DNA of 7,667 bases from an uncultured Eubacteriales bacterium (GCA_900313765.1 OMSN01000091.1:1-7667), one strand, 5' to 3'; shown: positions 1-7,259, counted from the stretch's first letter. Notes: generated by a model not told the origin, from the letters alone. A program made the numbers and translations.

Positions 1-429
1 CGCTTCCGGACCGGTGAGATACCGGTAGATCAGATCAAAAGCTTCCGCCCCATAATAATCGTCCGCATTGATCACGGCAAACGGACCGTCGATCACCGGC
101 TCCGCACTCAGAACGGCATGTCCGGTTCCCCAGGGTTTCACCCTCTCTTCCGGCACTTCGAACCCTTCCGGAATGTTCAGCAGTTCCTGGTAAACATAGC
201 GTACCTTCATGGTCGCGCTCACGCGGTCTCCGATCGCCTCACGGAACAGCTGTTCATTTTCTTTCTTGATAATGAAGATGACTTCCTCGAATCCTGCGCG
301 GTGTGCGTCATACACCGAGAAATCCATAATGATGTGTCCCTGTTCATCCACAGGATCAATCTGTTTCAGTCCGCCGTAACGGCTGCCCATCCCTGCTGCC
401 ATGATTACAAGTACCGGCTTTTTTAACAT
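1..429 (-). CDS. Sugar-phosphate nucleotidyltransferase-like protein, N-terminal part (gene runs off the left edge)
   Basis: The reading frame on the minus strand opens with ATG at 429 and stays open for 143 codons to the window edge, so the C-terminal half is missing. A GGAGGA ribosome binding site lies 7 bases upstream (437-442). The start reads MLKKPVLVIMAAGMGSRYGG, which is the Rossmann-like nucleotide-binding loop of the NTP_transferase family: A11-A12-G13-x-G15-S16-R17 followed by L-K-Q instead of the usual P-K. Further on are the PWGTGHAVL segment (99-107) and INADDYYG (120-127), whose aspartates 123/124 fit the metal- and sugar-nucleotide site. Members transfer a nucleotidyl group from an NTP to a sugar phosphate or similar small phosphate in the cytoplasm. 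The substrate cannot be told from this fragment. It starts 30 bases after the stop of an ABC transporter gene on the same strand, so co-transcription is likely. Family assignment is firm, exact reaction unknown. Confidence 0.85.
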   Translation of the reverse strand, partial: MLKKPVLVIMAAGMGSRYGGLKQIDPVDEQGHIIMDFSVYDAHRAGFEEVIFIIKKENEQLFREAIGDRVSATMKVRYVYQELLNIPEGFEVPEERVKPWGTGHAVLSAEPVIDGPFAVINADDYYGAEAFDLIYRYLTGPEA

Positions 430-459
430 GTCTCTCTCCTCCGTTTTCTGCTTCATTCT

Positions 460-2163
460 TCAGGTCTCCCACACTAGTTCCTCATACTGTTTGCGGTAGA
501 GTTCGTAGTAGTATCCTCTCTCCTTCATCAGTTCCTCATGTGTTCCTTTACCGATGATCCGGCCATCCCGAACCACCAGAATCACATCCGCATCCACAAT
601 CGTTGACAGGCGGTGCGCAATCACAAAGGAAGTCCGCCCGCGGATCAGGATCGCAATAGCGTTCTGAATCTTCTTCTCGGTCACCGTATCGATGGAAGAA
701 GTCGCCTCATCCAGCACCAGGATCTTAGGATCCGCCAGGATAGCCCTTGCGAAGGAGAAGAGCTGCTTCTCCCCGGTGGAGAGCAATTCTCCGCCTTCTC
801 CGACATCCGATTCAAGTCCCTTGTCCATTTTCGCCAGCACATCCTGGGCGGAGACGATGCGAAGAGCCTCCAGTATCTCCTCATCGGTTGCGTCCGGTTT
901 CCCATAGCGCAGGTTATCCCGCACAGTTCCGGAAAACAGGTGCGGTGACTGCAGAACATAGCCGATGTTGCTGTGCAGCCACAGCTGGGAGCGTTCCCTG
1001 GCATCCCGCCCGTCGATCAGAACCTGTCCTTTCGTCGGTTCATAGAACCGGCAGACCAGGTTCACCAGCGTGGACTTGCCGGCACCGGTCTCTCCCACGA
1101 TCGCGATATTGGTTCCCCTGGGCACCTTCAGGTTGAAATGTTCCAGCACCACTACCTGTGGTGAGTCCGCCACATCGGACTGCTCCGCCAGCAGGCGTGT
1201 CAGGCGCTCTATATTGACCTGGATCGCTGAAAACGCAGAGATCGTCTCGATGATATTCTGCATCGGCTCCAGCATCTCCAGCGCATAAGACATGAAGACG
1301 GACAGTGTCCCGATCCGCATCAGGGCTTCCCGTGTGAGCATGCCGCCCTGCCCCAGGATGAGTGCCAGCACGATGGATGACATCATGGTGATGGAGGATA
1401 GGAACAGTGCAGAGAAGTGAGCCTCCCTGACCGATGCCCTCTTCATATTGAGCGCTTCCTGATTGAAATCGTCGATCATCTTCCGCTCCACACCCAGTAT
1501 CTTGATGGTGCGGGCCCCTGTGATGCCTTCATTGTAATTGCCTGTGATCCGGGAATTGATCTCACGTATGATACGATTATACTTCAGAAGCTTCCTCTGG
1601 AAAAAGACCATTGCAACGATCGCAACCGGTACCAGCAGCAGGATATATCCGGTCAGACGGATGTCGATGATGACCATCACAACCAGTATACCGATCAGGT
1701 AAGAACCGCTCCAGATGAAATTCATCATCCTCCAGGAGACCAGTTCACCGATCAGCCCAGTGTCCGACATGACGCGGGAATGGATATAGCCGACGGAATT
1801 CTGGTTGTAGTAGGAAAACGACAGCGTCTGCAGATGGTTGAATGCTGCGTTTCGAAGATCTTTATTTACAGTCACTTCCAGGCTGCCGCAGTCAGAGGTG
1901 CTCTTGAAGTTAACCGCCGCCTGCGCCAGTACCAGGCACACATACAGTGCGATGAACACGCCGATTCCCGTAAGGGTCCGGTCTGCGATAAAATGATCCA
2001 GCGCGTACCGGTTGAACAGCGGGTACAGGGCATCGATCACGCTTGACAGACCGCCGAGCAGGATCATGAAGGCGATCCTCCACCGGTAAGGCTTCAGGAA
2101 CGGAAACAGACGCGGAACGCCGAAAAACGGCAGCGAGATCTGTTTTTCTTCTTCTGCGTTCAT
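460..2163 (-). CDS. ABC exporter half-transporter (permease-ATPase fusion), 567 aa, lacking the A-loop segment
   Basis: This is a type IV exporter half-transporter in the inner membrane: about six transmembrane helices (roughly 28-50, 64-86, 145-167, 169-188, 250-272, 282-300), then a nucleotide-binding domain. Visible motifs are Walker A GETGAGKST (357-365), Q-loop Q405, a non-canonical signature LSTGE (461-465), Walker B ILVLDE with D485 and catalytic E486, and H-loop H517. It probably pairs with the 611-residue half-transporter encoded 91 bases upstream, as in heterodimeric exporters such as TM287/288 or LmrCD. The ATG at 2163 has GGAGG five bases upstream (2169-2173). Odd point: only 39 residues separate the IER motif after TM6 (from I318) from Walker A, against about 61 in the partner. 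The first strands of the ATPase domain with the A-loop aromatic are absent; DSPQ runs straight into VVLEHFNLKVPRG. Relatives are usually about 600 or more residues. The substrate is unknown; multidrug, lipid or peptide export are all possible. Confidence 0.93.
   Translation of the reverse strand: MNAEEEKQISLPFFGVPRLFPFLKPYRWRIAFMILLGGLSSVIDALYPLFNRYALDHFIADRTLTGIGVFIALYVCLVLAQAAVNFKSTSDCGSLEVTVNKDLRNAAFNHLQTLSFSYYNQNSVGYIHSRVMSDTGLIGELVSWRMMNFIWSGSYLIGILVVMVIIDIRLTGYILLLVPVAIVAMVFFQRKLLKYNRIIREINSRITGNYNEGITGARTIKILGVERKMIDDFNQEALNMKRASVREAHFSALFLSSITMMSSIVLALILGQGGMLTREALMRIGTLSVFMSYALEMLEPMQNIIETISAFSAIQVNIERLTRLLAEQSDVADSPQVVVLEHFNLKVPRGTNIAIVGETGAGKSTLVNLVCRFYEPTKGQVLIDGRDARERSQLWLHSNIGYVLQSPHLFSGTVRDNLRYGKPDATDEEILEALRIVSAQDVLAKMDKGLESDVGEGGELLSTGEKQLFSFARAILADPKILVLDEATSSIDTVTEKKIQNAIAILIRGRTSFVIAHRLSTIVDADVILVVRDGRIIGKGTHEELMKERGYYYELYRKQYEELVWET
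1147..1163. repeat. 6-bp inverted repeat at the apparent deletion joint in the ABC gene
   Basis: CACCAC (1147-1152) and GTGGTG (1158-1163) are a perfect inverted repeat around the 5-base spacer TACCT. They encode residues S334 to V339 of the 567-residue ABC subunit, which is where the segment bearing the A-loop seems to be missing. The repeat is seen directly; any link to the deletion is inference and a 6-bp match can arise by chance. Confidence 0.4.
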
Positions 2164-2254
2164 GCGTTCCTCCTCTCTCAGCCTATTCTTCCCGCCATCC
2201 CTCGATACATCTGTGATGTACAGTTCTGTGCGCTGCTTATCCCCGAACCGGGTA

Positions 2255-4090
2255 TCAGCTTATGGGTTGCCCGGCAGGTTCGTTCAGCGCATCCGCACCT
2301 GCTGACTGCAGTTCGAAGATCCGCCTGTAGAGTCCTCCCTGTTCAATCAGTTCCTCATGCGTTCCCTGTTCCCGGATCCTGCCTTTGTCCAGCACGATGA
2401 TCTGATCCGCGTTCATGAGGGTCGTGATCCGGTGCGCGATCAGGATCACTGTGGATGAGCCCGTCATCTCCTTTACCGATCTGCGGATCTGACTGTCTGT
2501 CTGGGCATCAACCGCGGACAGCGAATCGTCAAATACCATCACAGGCGGCCTGCGGATCAGCATCTGCGCGATGGCGGTTCTCTGCTTCTGTCCTCCCGAG
2601 AGTGTTACACCCCGCTCCCCGACAAAAGTATCATATCCGGCTGTGAAGCTGCTGATCGCGTCATCGATGCTCGCAGCCTTCGCCGCCCTCCGGATATCCT
2701 TCTTCTGGGGCTTCTCCACCGCAATACCGATATTCTCTGACAGGGTCCTGGAGAACAGATACGGTTCCTGAAGCACCAGCCCTATGTTTTTTCTCAGATG
2801 CTGCAGCCGGATATCCGCTATATCCACGCCCCCGACAGTGATCCTGCCGCATTCCGGAGGCAGTACATAGAGCCTCTCCAGCAGATACATCAGGGTTGAT
2901 TTACCCGATCCGGTACCTCCCAGGATACCGATGGTCCTGCCCGCAGGGATCGTGAAGCTGATATCATGAAGCGCCTCACCCGGAGCATGCTCATATGCGA
3001 ATGACACATGGTCAAATACGATATCCCGGTTCATCGGCGGCTCCAGAGCATCCGTCCTGTCCGATTCCGGTTCTGAATTCATGATATACCGCAGTCGTTC
3101 GATCGATATTCCTGCCTTGCTCAGTTCTGAAATGACCCTGCCGAGCTGGCGCACCGGCCAGATCAGCATCATATTGTAGGAGATCATCGCGATAAACCCG
3201 CCTGCGGTCAGTGTCCCGTGGATACAGGCAGCAGACCCCAGAACAATCACGGACAGCACCTGGAATCCGGTCAGGATGTCCGCCGTAGACCAGTACATGG
3301 CGAGCAGCCGCATGAGGTATACCCAGAATCCTGTATAGTATTCATTCTGCTTCTCAAAACGCTCCCGCTCATAGATCTCCCGCCCGAAGGCCCGAACGAC
3401 ACGTACGCCGGTCAGATTCTCCTGTGCTATGGCCGAGAGCGCGCCTTCGGCGACATCCACCTTCTCAAACGCGGGGCCGATCTTTGTATGGAAAATGAGG
3501 GAGTATGCGACGATCACCGGGATGAAGACCGCGGATCCCATCATGACCTTCCAGTGAATCCCTGCCATGAAGCCAAGGGCCAGGAGGATCAGGATAACCG
3601 TTCGCACCAGCTGTACCAGCTGCTCTGAGATAAAGCGCTTGATCGTCTGCACATCCGAGGTGCAGCGCTGGATGATATCGCCCGTACTGTTCTCACTGTG
3701 CCACACATAAGGAAGATTCATAATATGCCGGAACAGTTCGCAGCGCGTGCGCTCGACAAAGGTCTCGGCGCCTCTGGCGTTGCATCCCCTGAACAGGAAC
3801 CTGGCAAGAGCGGCAAGAGCTCCGACCAGGGCAACTGCCAGCGCCAGATACGGCAGGTGCCGACGCAGAACTTCGATCCCTCCGGCCCACTCCACCAGCT
3901 TCATACCGAAGGCGGGAAGTCTCGGCTCCGCCGTGCCGATCACACAGTCCACGGTGAAAGAGATAATCTTCGGGTTGATCATATCCAGCAGCGAAACCAT
4001 CGCAGCAAACAGAAGGCTCAAAGCGAAATATCGCTTCGCGCCCTGCAGAAAGTACAGAATTAAGCTCGTCTTTGTCCGGTATGTCTGCAT
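2255..4090 (-). CDS. ABC exporter half-transporter (permease-ATPase fusion), 611 aa, degenerate Walker B
   Basis: This is a membrane-embedded type IV ABC exporter subunit with about six transmembrane helices (roughly 22-42, 81-100, 161-180, 182-200, 271-292, 295-313) and a C-terminal ATPase domain. Seen in order: A-loop Tyr366 in FDHVSFAYEH, Walker A GGTGSGKST (391-399, K397), Q-loop Q441, canonical signature LSGGQ (497-501), Walker B VMVFDD with Asp522 where the catalytic Glu is expected, and H-loop H553. The Glu-to-Asp change marks it as the degenerate-site subunit of a heterodimer. Its intact LSGGQ would complete the competent ATP site of the 567-residue partner encoded next. A loop of about 38 residues joins TM1 and TM2. 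The ATG at 4090 is the only reasonable start, since no in-frame GTG or TTG lies between it and the promoter. Its GGAGA (4104-4108) is 13 bases away, which is longer than usual and may mean modest translation. Transported substrate unknown. Confidence 0.95.
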   Translation of the reverse strand: MQTYRTKTSLILYFLQGAKRYFALSLLFAAMVSLLDMINPKIISFTVDCVIGTAEPRLPAFGMKLVEWAGGIEVLRRHLPYLALAVALVGALAALARFLFRGCNARGAETFVERTRCELFRHIMNLPYVWHSENSTGDIIQRCTSDVQTIKRFISEQLVQLVRTVILILLALGFMAGIHWKVMMGSAVFIPVIVAYSLIFHTKIGPAFEKVDVAEGALSAIAQENLTGVRVVRAFGREIYERERFEKQNEYYTGFWVYLMRLLAMYWSTADILTGFQVLSVIVLGSAACIHGTLTAGGFIAMISYNMMLIWPVRQLGRVISELSKAGISIERLRYIMNSEPESDRTDALEPPMNRDIVFDHVSFAYEHAPGEALHDISFTIPAGRTIGILGGTGSGKSTLMYLLERLYVLPPECGRITVGGVDIADIRLQHLRKNIGLVLQEPYLFSRTLSENIGIAVEKPQKKDIRRAAKAASIDDAISSFTAGYDTFVGERGVTLSGGQKQRTAIAQMLIRRPPVMVFDDSLSAVDAQTDSQIRRSVKEMTGSSTVILIAHRITTLMNADQIIVLDKGRIREQGTHEELIEQGGLYRRIFELQSAGADALNEPAGQPIS

Positions 4091-4146
4091 ATCGTGGGAT
4101 ATCTCTCCTGCCTCGTTTTCAAGGCTTCTGATCCTTACATCCTCAC

Positions 4147-4175
4147 ATTATATCTTGAACCGGTCTGTATGTCAT
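4147..4175 (-). promoter_or_regulatory. Sigma-A-type promoter for the ABC operon
   Basis: Read on the minus strand, ATGACA (4175-4170) is followed after exactly 17 bases by a perfect TATAAT (4152-4147). Only the first base of the -35 box departs from consensus. Transcription should start near 4140, leaving a leader of about 50 bases before the ATG of the 611-residue ABC gene. The two ABC genes and the nucleotidyltransferase gene downstream probably depend on it, as no convincing promoter was seen in the gaps between them. Confidence 0.75.
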
Positions 4176-4186
4176 CTGGGAACTGA

Positions 4187-4215
4187 TTGCCCGGGCTGGA
4201 CATATCGGGTACAAT
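4187..4215 (+). promoter_or_regulatory. Sigma-A-type promoter for the RNase H-like gene
   Basis: TTGCCC (4187-4192) and TACAAT (4210-4215) are separated by 17 bases, an optimal spacing. Transcription would start near 4222, about 32 bases before the ATG at 4254. Its -35 box lies 11 bp from the -35 box of the oppositely directed ABC promoter, so the two face away from each other back to back. Confidence 0.7.
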
Positions 4216-4240
4216 CTCTGTGGGACAATCCTGCAGCGCC

Positions 4241-4247
4241 AAAGGAG
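4241..4247 (+). promoter_or_regulatory. Ribosome binding site that fixes the start of the RNase H-like gene
   Basis: AAAGGAG sits 6 bases before the ATG at 4254. The same frame is open further upstream to 3747, but that extension runs antisense through the ABC gene and lies before the predicted promoter, so this site decides in favour of the 4254 start. Confidence 0.8.
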
Positions 4248-4253
4248 CGTACT

Positions 4254-5408
4254 ATGAGACAGCAGCAGCACACCGCCTCCTGCCAGGAGGCTTATCTGAC
4301 AGCAAGGGGTCTGACCCCTGAGAAGGTTATTTATTTCGATATTGAAACCACGGGGTTCCGTGCATCTACTTCCCAGCTGTATATGATCGGCTGGGCTGTG
4401 AAACTGAGCCCGGAAGAGGCAGGCACCTGGATGATCACACAGCTGCTTGCCGAGACAGCCGCTGAAGAGGCGCTTATCCTGCAGCAGTTTCTGGATGTGC
4501 TGAAAGACTATGACACCATCGTCGAATTCAACGGAGATCGTTTTGATCTGCCTTATCTCAGAGAAAAATGCGCTTCCCACCAGATGGGTAATCCCTTCGA
4601 AGGGCTCCGGACAGTGGATCTGTACCAGGAGATCCGTCCCTGCAAGTCCATGCTGGGCATGTCCCGTCTCAATCAGAAATCCGTGGAACAGTTCCTGCAG
4701 ATCTCAAGGAAGGATCCCTATAACGGAGGGGAACTGATCCAGGTGTACCGCGAAGTCAGAAACCGCACTGCAGAGGATATGGAAGCCTCCCTCCGCGCTC
4801 TGTTCCTCCACAATTACGAGGATGTCCTGGGCATGCTTGCGATGACTCCCATCATTTCCTATCCCCTGATCTGCGCAGGCGATGATCCGGTCTGCTGCAA
4901 GATATTGAATATGGACGGTAATGTTCTCCATCCTTCATCAAAGCCCTGCGATCCTGGCACAGTTGATCCTGCTGGAGTTTGCTGCCTTGAAGCTTCCTAT
5001 ACCATCCCGGTCTGCGTACCGACAGATCTGTGTACGGATATGGGTGCCTGGAAGATCAAGGTGCAGGGCAGCTCTGTTACCGTTACGATTCCATTTTTCC
5101 ATGGGACTCTCTATCATTTCTTCCCGGACTATAGAGAGTATTATTACCTGCCCGAAGAGGATACTGCCATGCACAAGTCCGTGGCATGCTTCGTGGATCC
5201 TGCCCACCGGAGGAAAGCAACCGCACAGAACTGTTATGTAAAAAAAGAGGGCACCTTCCTTCCGCAGACGGATGAAAGATTCCTGCCCTCTTTCCGCTCT
5301 TCCTTCAAAGACCGGCTGTCCTGGTTTGAATATCAGCCCAGGCTGCTGGAAGATACGGATACCCTCTCTTCCTATGTGCACTCCCTGGTCCGCTCACTTG
5401 CCAAATGA
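4254..5408 (+). CDS. RNase H-like DEDD exonuclease domain protein (YprB/RNase_H_2 type), 384 aa
   Basis: Residues about 22-200 form a DEDD-superfamily 3'-5' exonuclease fold. Motif I is YFDIETTGF with D29 and E31, motif II is EFNGDRFDLPYL with D98, and motif III is HNYEDVLGM with D190. All four metal-binding acidic residues are therefore present and the domain is probably active on DNA or RNA in the cytoplasm. In motif III the residue four before the last Asp is His186, where DEDDy enzymes have Tyr; the spacing is the Tyr type while the residue is the DEDDh type. The rest (about 200-384) matches no domain I can name. It begins with eight cysteines between 207 and 260, including two CC pairs, and is then rich in aromatic residues. 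Clostridial relatives also carry a C-terminal extension, as far as I recall. No signal peptide or membrane helix. It is transcribed alone, diverging from the ABC operon and ending head-on towards the GH2 gene. The physiological substrate is unknown. Confidence 0.85.
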   Translation: MRQQQHTASCQEAYLTARGLTPEKVIYFDIETTGFRASTSQLYMIGWAVKLSPEEAGTWMITQLLAETAAEEALILQQFLDVLKDYDTIVEFNGDRFDLPYLREKCASHQMGNPFEGLRTVDLYQEIRPCKSMLGMSRLNQKSVEQFLQISRKDPYNGGELIQVYREVRNRTAEDMEASLRALFLHNYEDVLGMLAMTPIISYPLICAGDDPVCCKILNMDGNVLHPSSKPCDPGTVDPAGVCCLEASYTIPVCVPTDLCTDMGAWKIKVQGSSVTVTIPFFHGTLYHFFPDYREYYYLPEEDTAMHKSVACFVDPAHRRKATAQNCYVKKEGTFLPQTDERFLPSFRSSFKDRLSWFEYQPRLLEDTDTLSSYVHSLVRSLAK

Positions 5409-5452
5409 CCACAGCGGGTCACCGCGCACAGTCATTTACTGAGCAGACCTGA
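5409..5452. other. Short convergent intergenic gap without a visible terminator
   Basis: The RNase H-like gene and the GH2 gene end head to head 44 bases apart. The only hairpin I see is a 4-bp GCGG/CCGC stem near 5415 with no T-run on either strand, too weak to call a terminator. Transcripts from either side may therefore run into the opposite gene, or termination may be factor-dependent. Confidence 0.4.
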
Positions 5453-7237
5453 TCAACGGGGGACGGCTGCCTTCACTGCCCCGGCAAATGCTTCTGCAAG
5501 TTTCCGGTTCATCTCCCGGACCTTATCGGCATTGACCTTGAGCAGCTTCCTGTCATAGGTCAGAAGGCCGTTCAGCTCTTCCTCGATGTCACTGACCTGC
5601 GTATATACGGATGCACTCAGCCCTCTTAGAATATTCGGGATCAGTTCCACGTCCCATCGCTTCCGGAATCCTTCTGTCAGCGCAGACAAGGATGCATATT
5701 TCCGGTATCCGTAAAAATGTTCATGGACACTGTGCTCCGGTACCCTGTGGAACAGTCCGCCGAACTCTGTCAGCGCCACGACCCGGTCCTTCACAGGCTT
5801 CACGATCAGATTCTTCCAGTAATTGTGGATACTGTAGATATCCCCGCCGCCCTGGTCAAACCATCCGCTCGCCTGATCCACCATCCTGTATGGATCCAGT
5901 CTCCGGATCTGCTTTACTGCCTTATCTGCGTCAAACTGTCCCCAGCCCTCATTAAACGGCACCCACGCCACGATACACGGATGGTTGTACAGATGGCATA
6001 TCGTTTCCTTCAGTTCTCCCGCGTATTCCCGTCTGCCCTCTTTCTCCTGTCTTGCAAGCAGCCGGTAATTGCTGTCTCGGACAATCCGCCCCGTGCGCAT
6101 CATGATGAACGGGATATTGGTGACAAACCAGGTATGATACGTTGATCCGCCCGATACCATGTCCTGCCACACCAGCATGCCAAGACGGTCGCAGTGATAA
6201 TACCACCGGTCGGGCTCGATCTTGATATGTTTGCGCAGCATGTTGAATCCCAGATCCTTCATGGTGCGGATATCATACTGCAGTGCCTCATCGGAGGGTG
6301 CTGTGTACAGGCCATCAGAGTAATACCCCTGGTCCAGCACTCCGTTATGGTAATACGGCTTCCCGTTCAGAAAGAATCTCAGGATACCATGGCTGTCTTT
6401 GCGAATCTCCGTCTTGCGCATGGCAAAATACGAAGTGACGTGGTCTTCACCCATCCACATTTCCAGATCATACAAGTCCGGTTTCTCCGGCGTCCAGCTC
6501 CTGAACTGTTTCAGACGGATCCAGCTCAGTTTCCCGGTTCTGATCTCTGCAGCCGCTGCCTCTTCCTTATGAAATGAGATCCGTACCTTCACTAAGGCTT
6601 CTCCTGCCGCCAGGATCTTGATCCCGATTCTTCCCCGATCATAATCCGGGACCAGTTTGATCCGGGATATGTACAGCTGCGGCACATGCTCCATCCAGAC
6701 CGTCTGCCAGATACCACTCTGTGCGGTATACCACATCCCCCCGCTGTGAAGAGCCTGCTTTCCTCTTGCGTGAAAAGAAGTAGCCGAAAGATCCCTGACG
6801 CAGACATACAGCAGATTCTCCCCTTCTCTGAGCAGATCGGTCACATCCAGGGTAAACGGAAGAAAGCCCCCCGAATGCGAGCCTGCTTCCGATCCGTTCA
6901 CATAAACCCTGCAGATCTGGTCCACTGCCCCGAAATGAAGCAGCCACCTTCCTTCAGCAAGACTTCCTTCCCGGATCCTGACTTTCCTGCGGTAATGAAG
7001 ATACTCATCCGGCTGCAGCTGCCGCTCAACGCCGGACAGCAATGCTTCCGGAGAGAACGGAACCAGGATCCTGCCATCCCACCTTAGCGGTACAGCCGTA
7101 TCTTTTGTAAATGCATAGTCCCAGTATCCGTTCAGATTCATCCAGTTTCCGCGGACCAGCTGCGGACGGGGGTACTCTTCCAGCACATGTCTCGGGTCCA
7201 GCTGTTCTCCCCATATTGTCTTCAGCGGTTTTGACAT
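5453..7237 (-). CDS. Glycoside hydrolase family 2 enzyme (beta-galactosidase/beta-glucuronidase superfamily), 594 aa
   Basis: This is a retaining beta-glycosidase with the GH2 layout: an N-terminal sugar-binding jelly-roll (about 29-185, ending in the typical SGIWQTVWMEHVP), an immunoglobulin-like sandwich (about 187-275) and a TIM barrel (about 278-560). The proton donor is Glu430 in WVPFNEGWGQFD and the nucleophile is Glu491 in VALTEFGG, so the enzyme should be active. There is no signal peptide, so it would act in the cytoplasm on imported oligosaccharides or glycosides. The length is close to that of bacterial beta-glucuronidase, but I do not see the N-x-K motif that binds glucuronic acid, so glucuronidase activity is doubtful; beta-galactosidase or another beta-glycosidase is more open. 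The ATG at 7237 is preceded by AGGAG with 8-base spacing. The gene stands alone, 44 bases from the convergent nuclease gene, with no sugar transporter or regulator in view. Confidence 0.92.
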   Translation of the reverse strand: MSKPLKTIWGEQLDPRHVLEEYPRPQLVRGNWMNLNGYWDYAFTKDTAVPLRWDGRILVPFSPEALLSGVERQLQPDEYLHYRRKVRIREGSLAEGRWLLHFGAVDQICRVYVNGSEAGSHSGGFLPFTLDVTDLLREGENLLYVCVRDLSATSFHARGKQALHSGGMWYTAQSGIWQTVWMEHVPQLYISRIKLVPDYDRGRIGIKILAAGEALVKVRISFHKEEAAAAEIRTGKLSWIRLKQFRSWTPEKPDLYDLEMWMGEDHVTSYFAMRKTEIRKDSHGILRFFLNGKPYYHNGVLDQGYYSDGLYTAPSDEALQYDIRTMKDLGFNMLRKHIKIEPDRWYYHCDRLGMLVWQDMVSGGSTYHTWFVTNIPFIMMRTGRIVRDSNYRLLARQEKEGRREYAGELKETICHLYNHPCIVAWVPFNEGWGQFDADKAVKQIRRLDPYRMVDQASGWFDQGGGDIYSIHNYWKNLIVKPVKDRVVALTEFGGLFHRVPEHSVHEHFYGYRKYASLSALTEGFRKRWDVELIPNILRGLSASVYTQVSDIEEELNGLLTYDRKLLKVNADKVREMNRKLAEAFAGAVKAAVPR

Positions 7238-7259
7238 CTCTCTTTCTCCTGCATTTCAA

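Noticed and set aside
1417..2046. Plus-strand open frame of 209 codons inside the 567-residue ABC gene
   Set aside because: It lies entirely antisense to a gene with clear ABC motifs, its translation is rich in His, Asp and Gln without domain features, and it has no supporting ribosome binding site that I could see.
2206..2220. Small hairpin TACATC-TGT-GATGTA between the two ABC genes
   Set aside because: The 6-bp AT-rich stem has no T-run, so it is not a terminator. I also found no convincing -35/-10 pair in this 91-base gap.
3747..4253. Upstream extension of the RNase H-like reading frame
   Set aside because: The frame is open to 3747, but it overlaps the ABC gene antisense, precedes the promoter at 4187-4215, and a good ribosome binding site marks the ATG at 4254.
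4143..4580. Minus-strand open frame of 145 codons over the start of the nuclease gene
   Set aside because: It overlaps the conserved exonuclease motif I coding region antisense and shows no recognisable protein features.
5717..6145. Plus-strand open frame of 142 codons inside the GH2 gene
   Set aside because: It is a shadow of the GH2 frame, crossing the region that encodes both catalytic glutamates, with no independent evidence.
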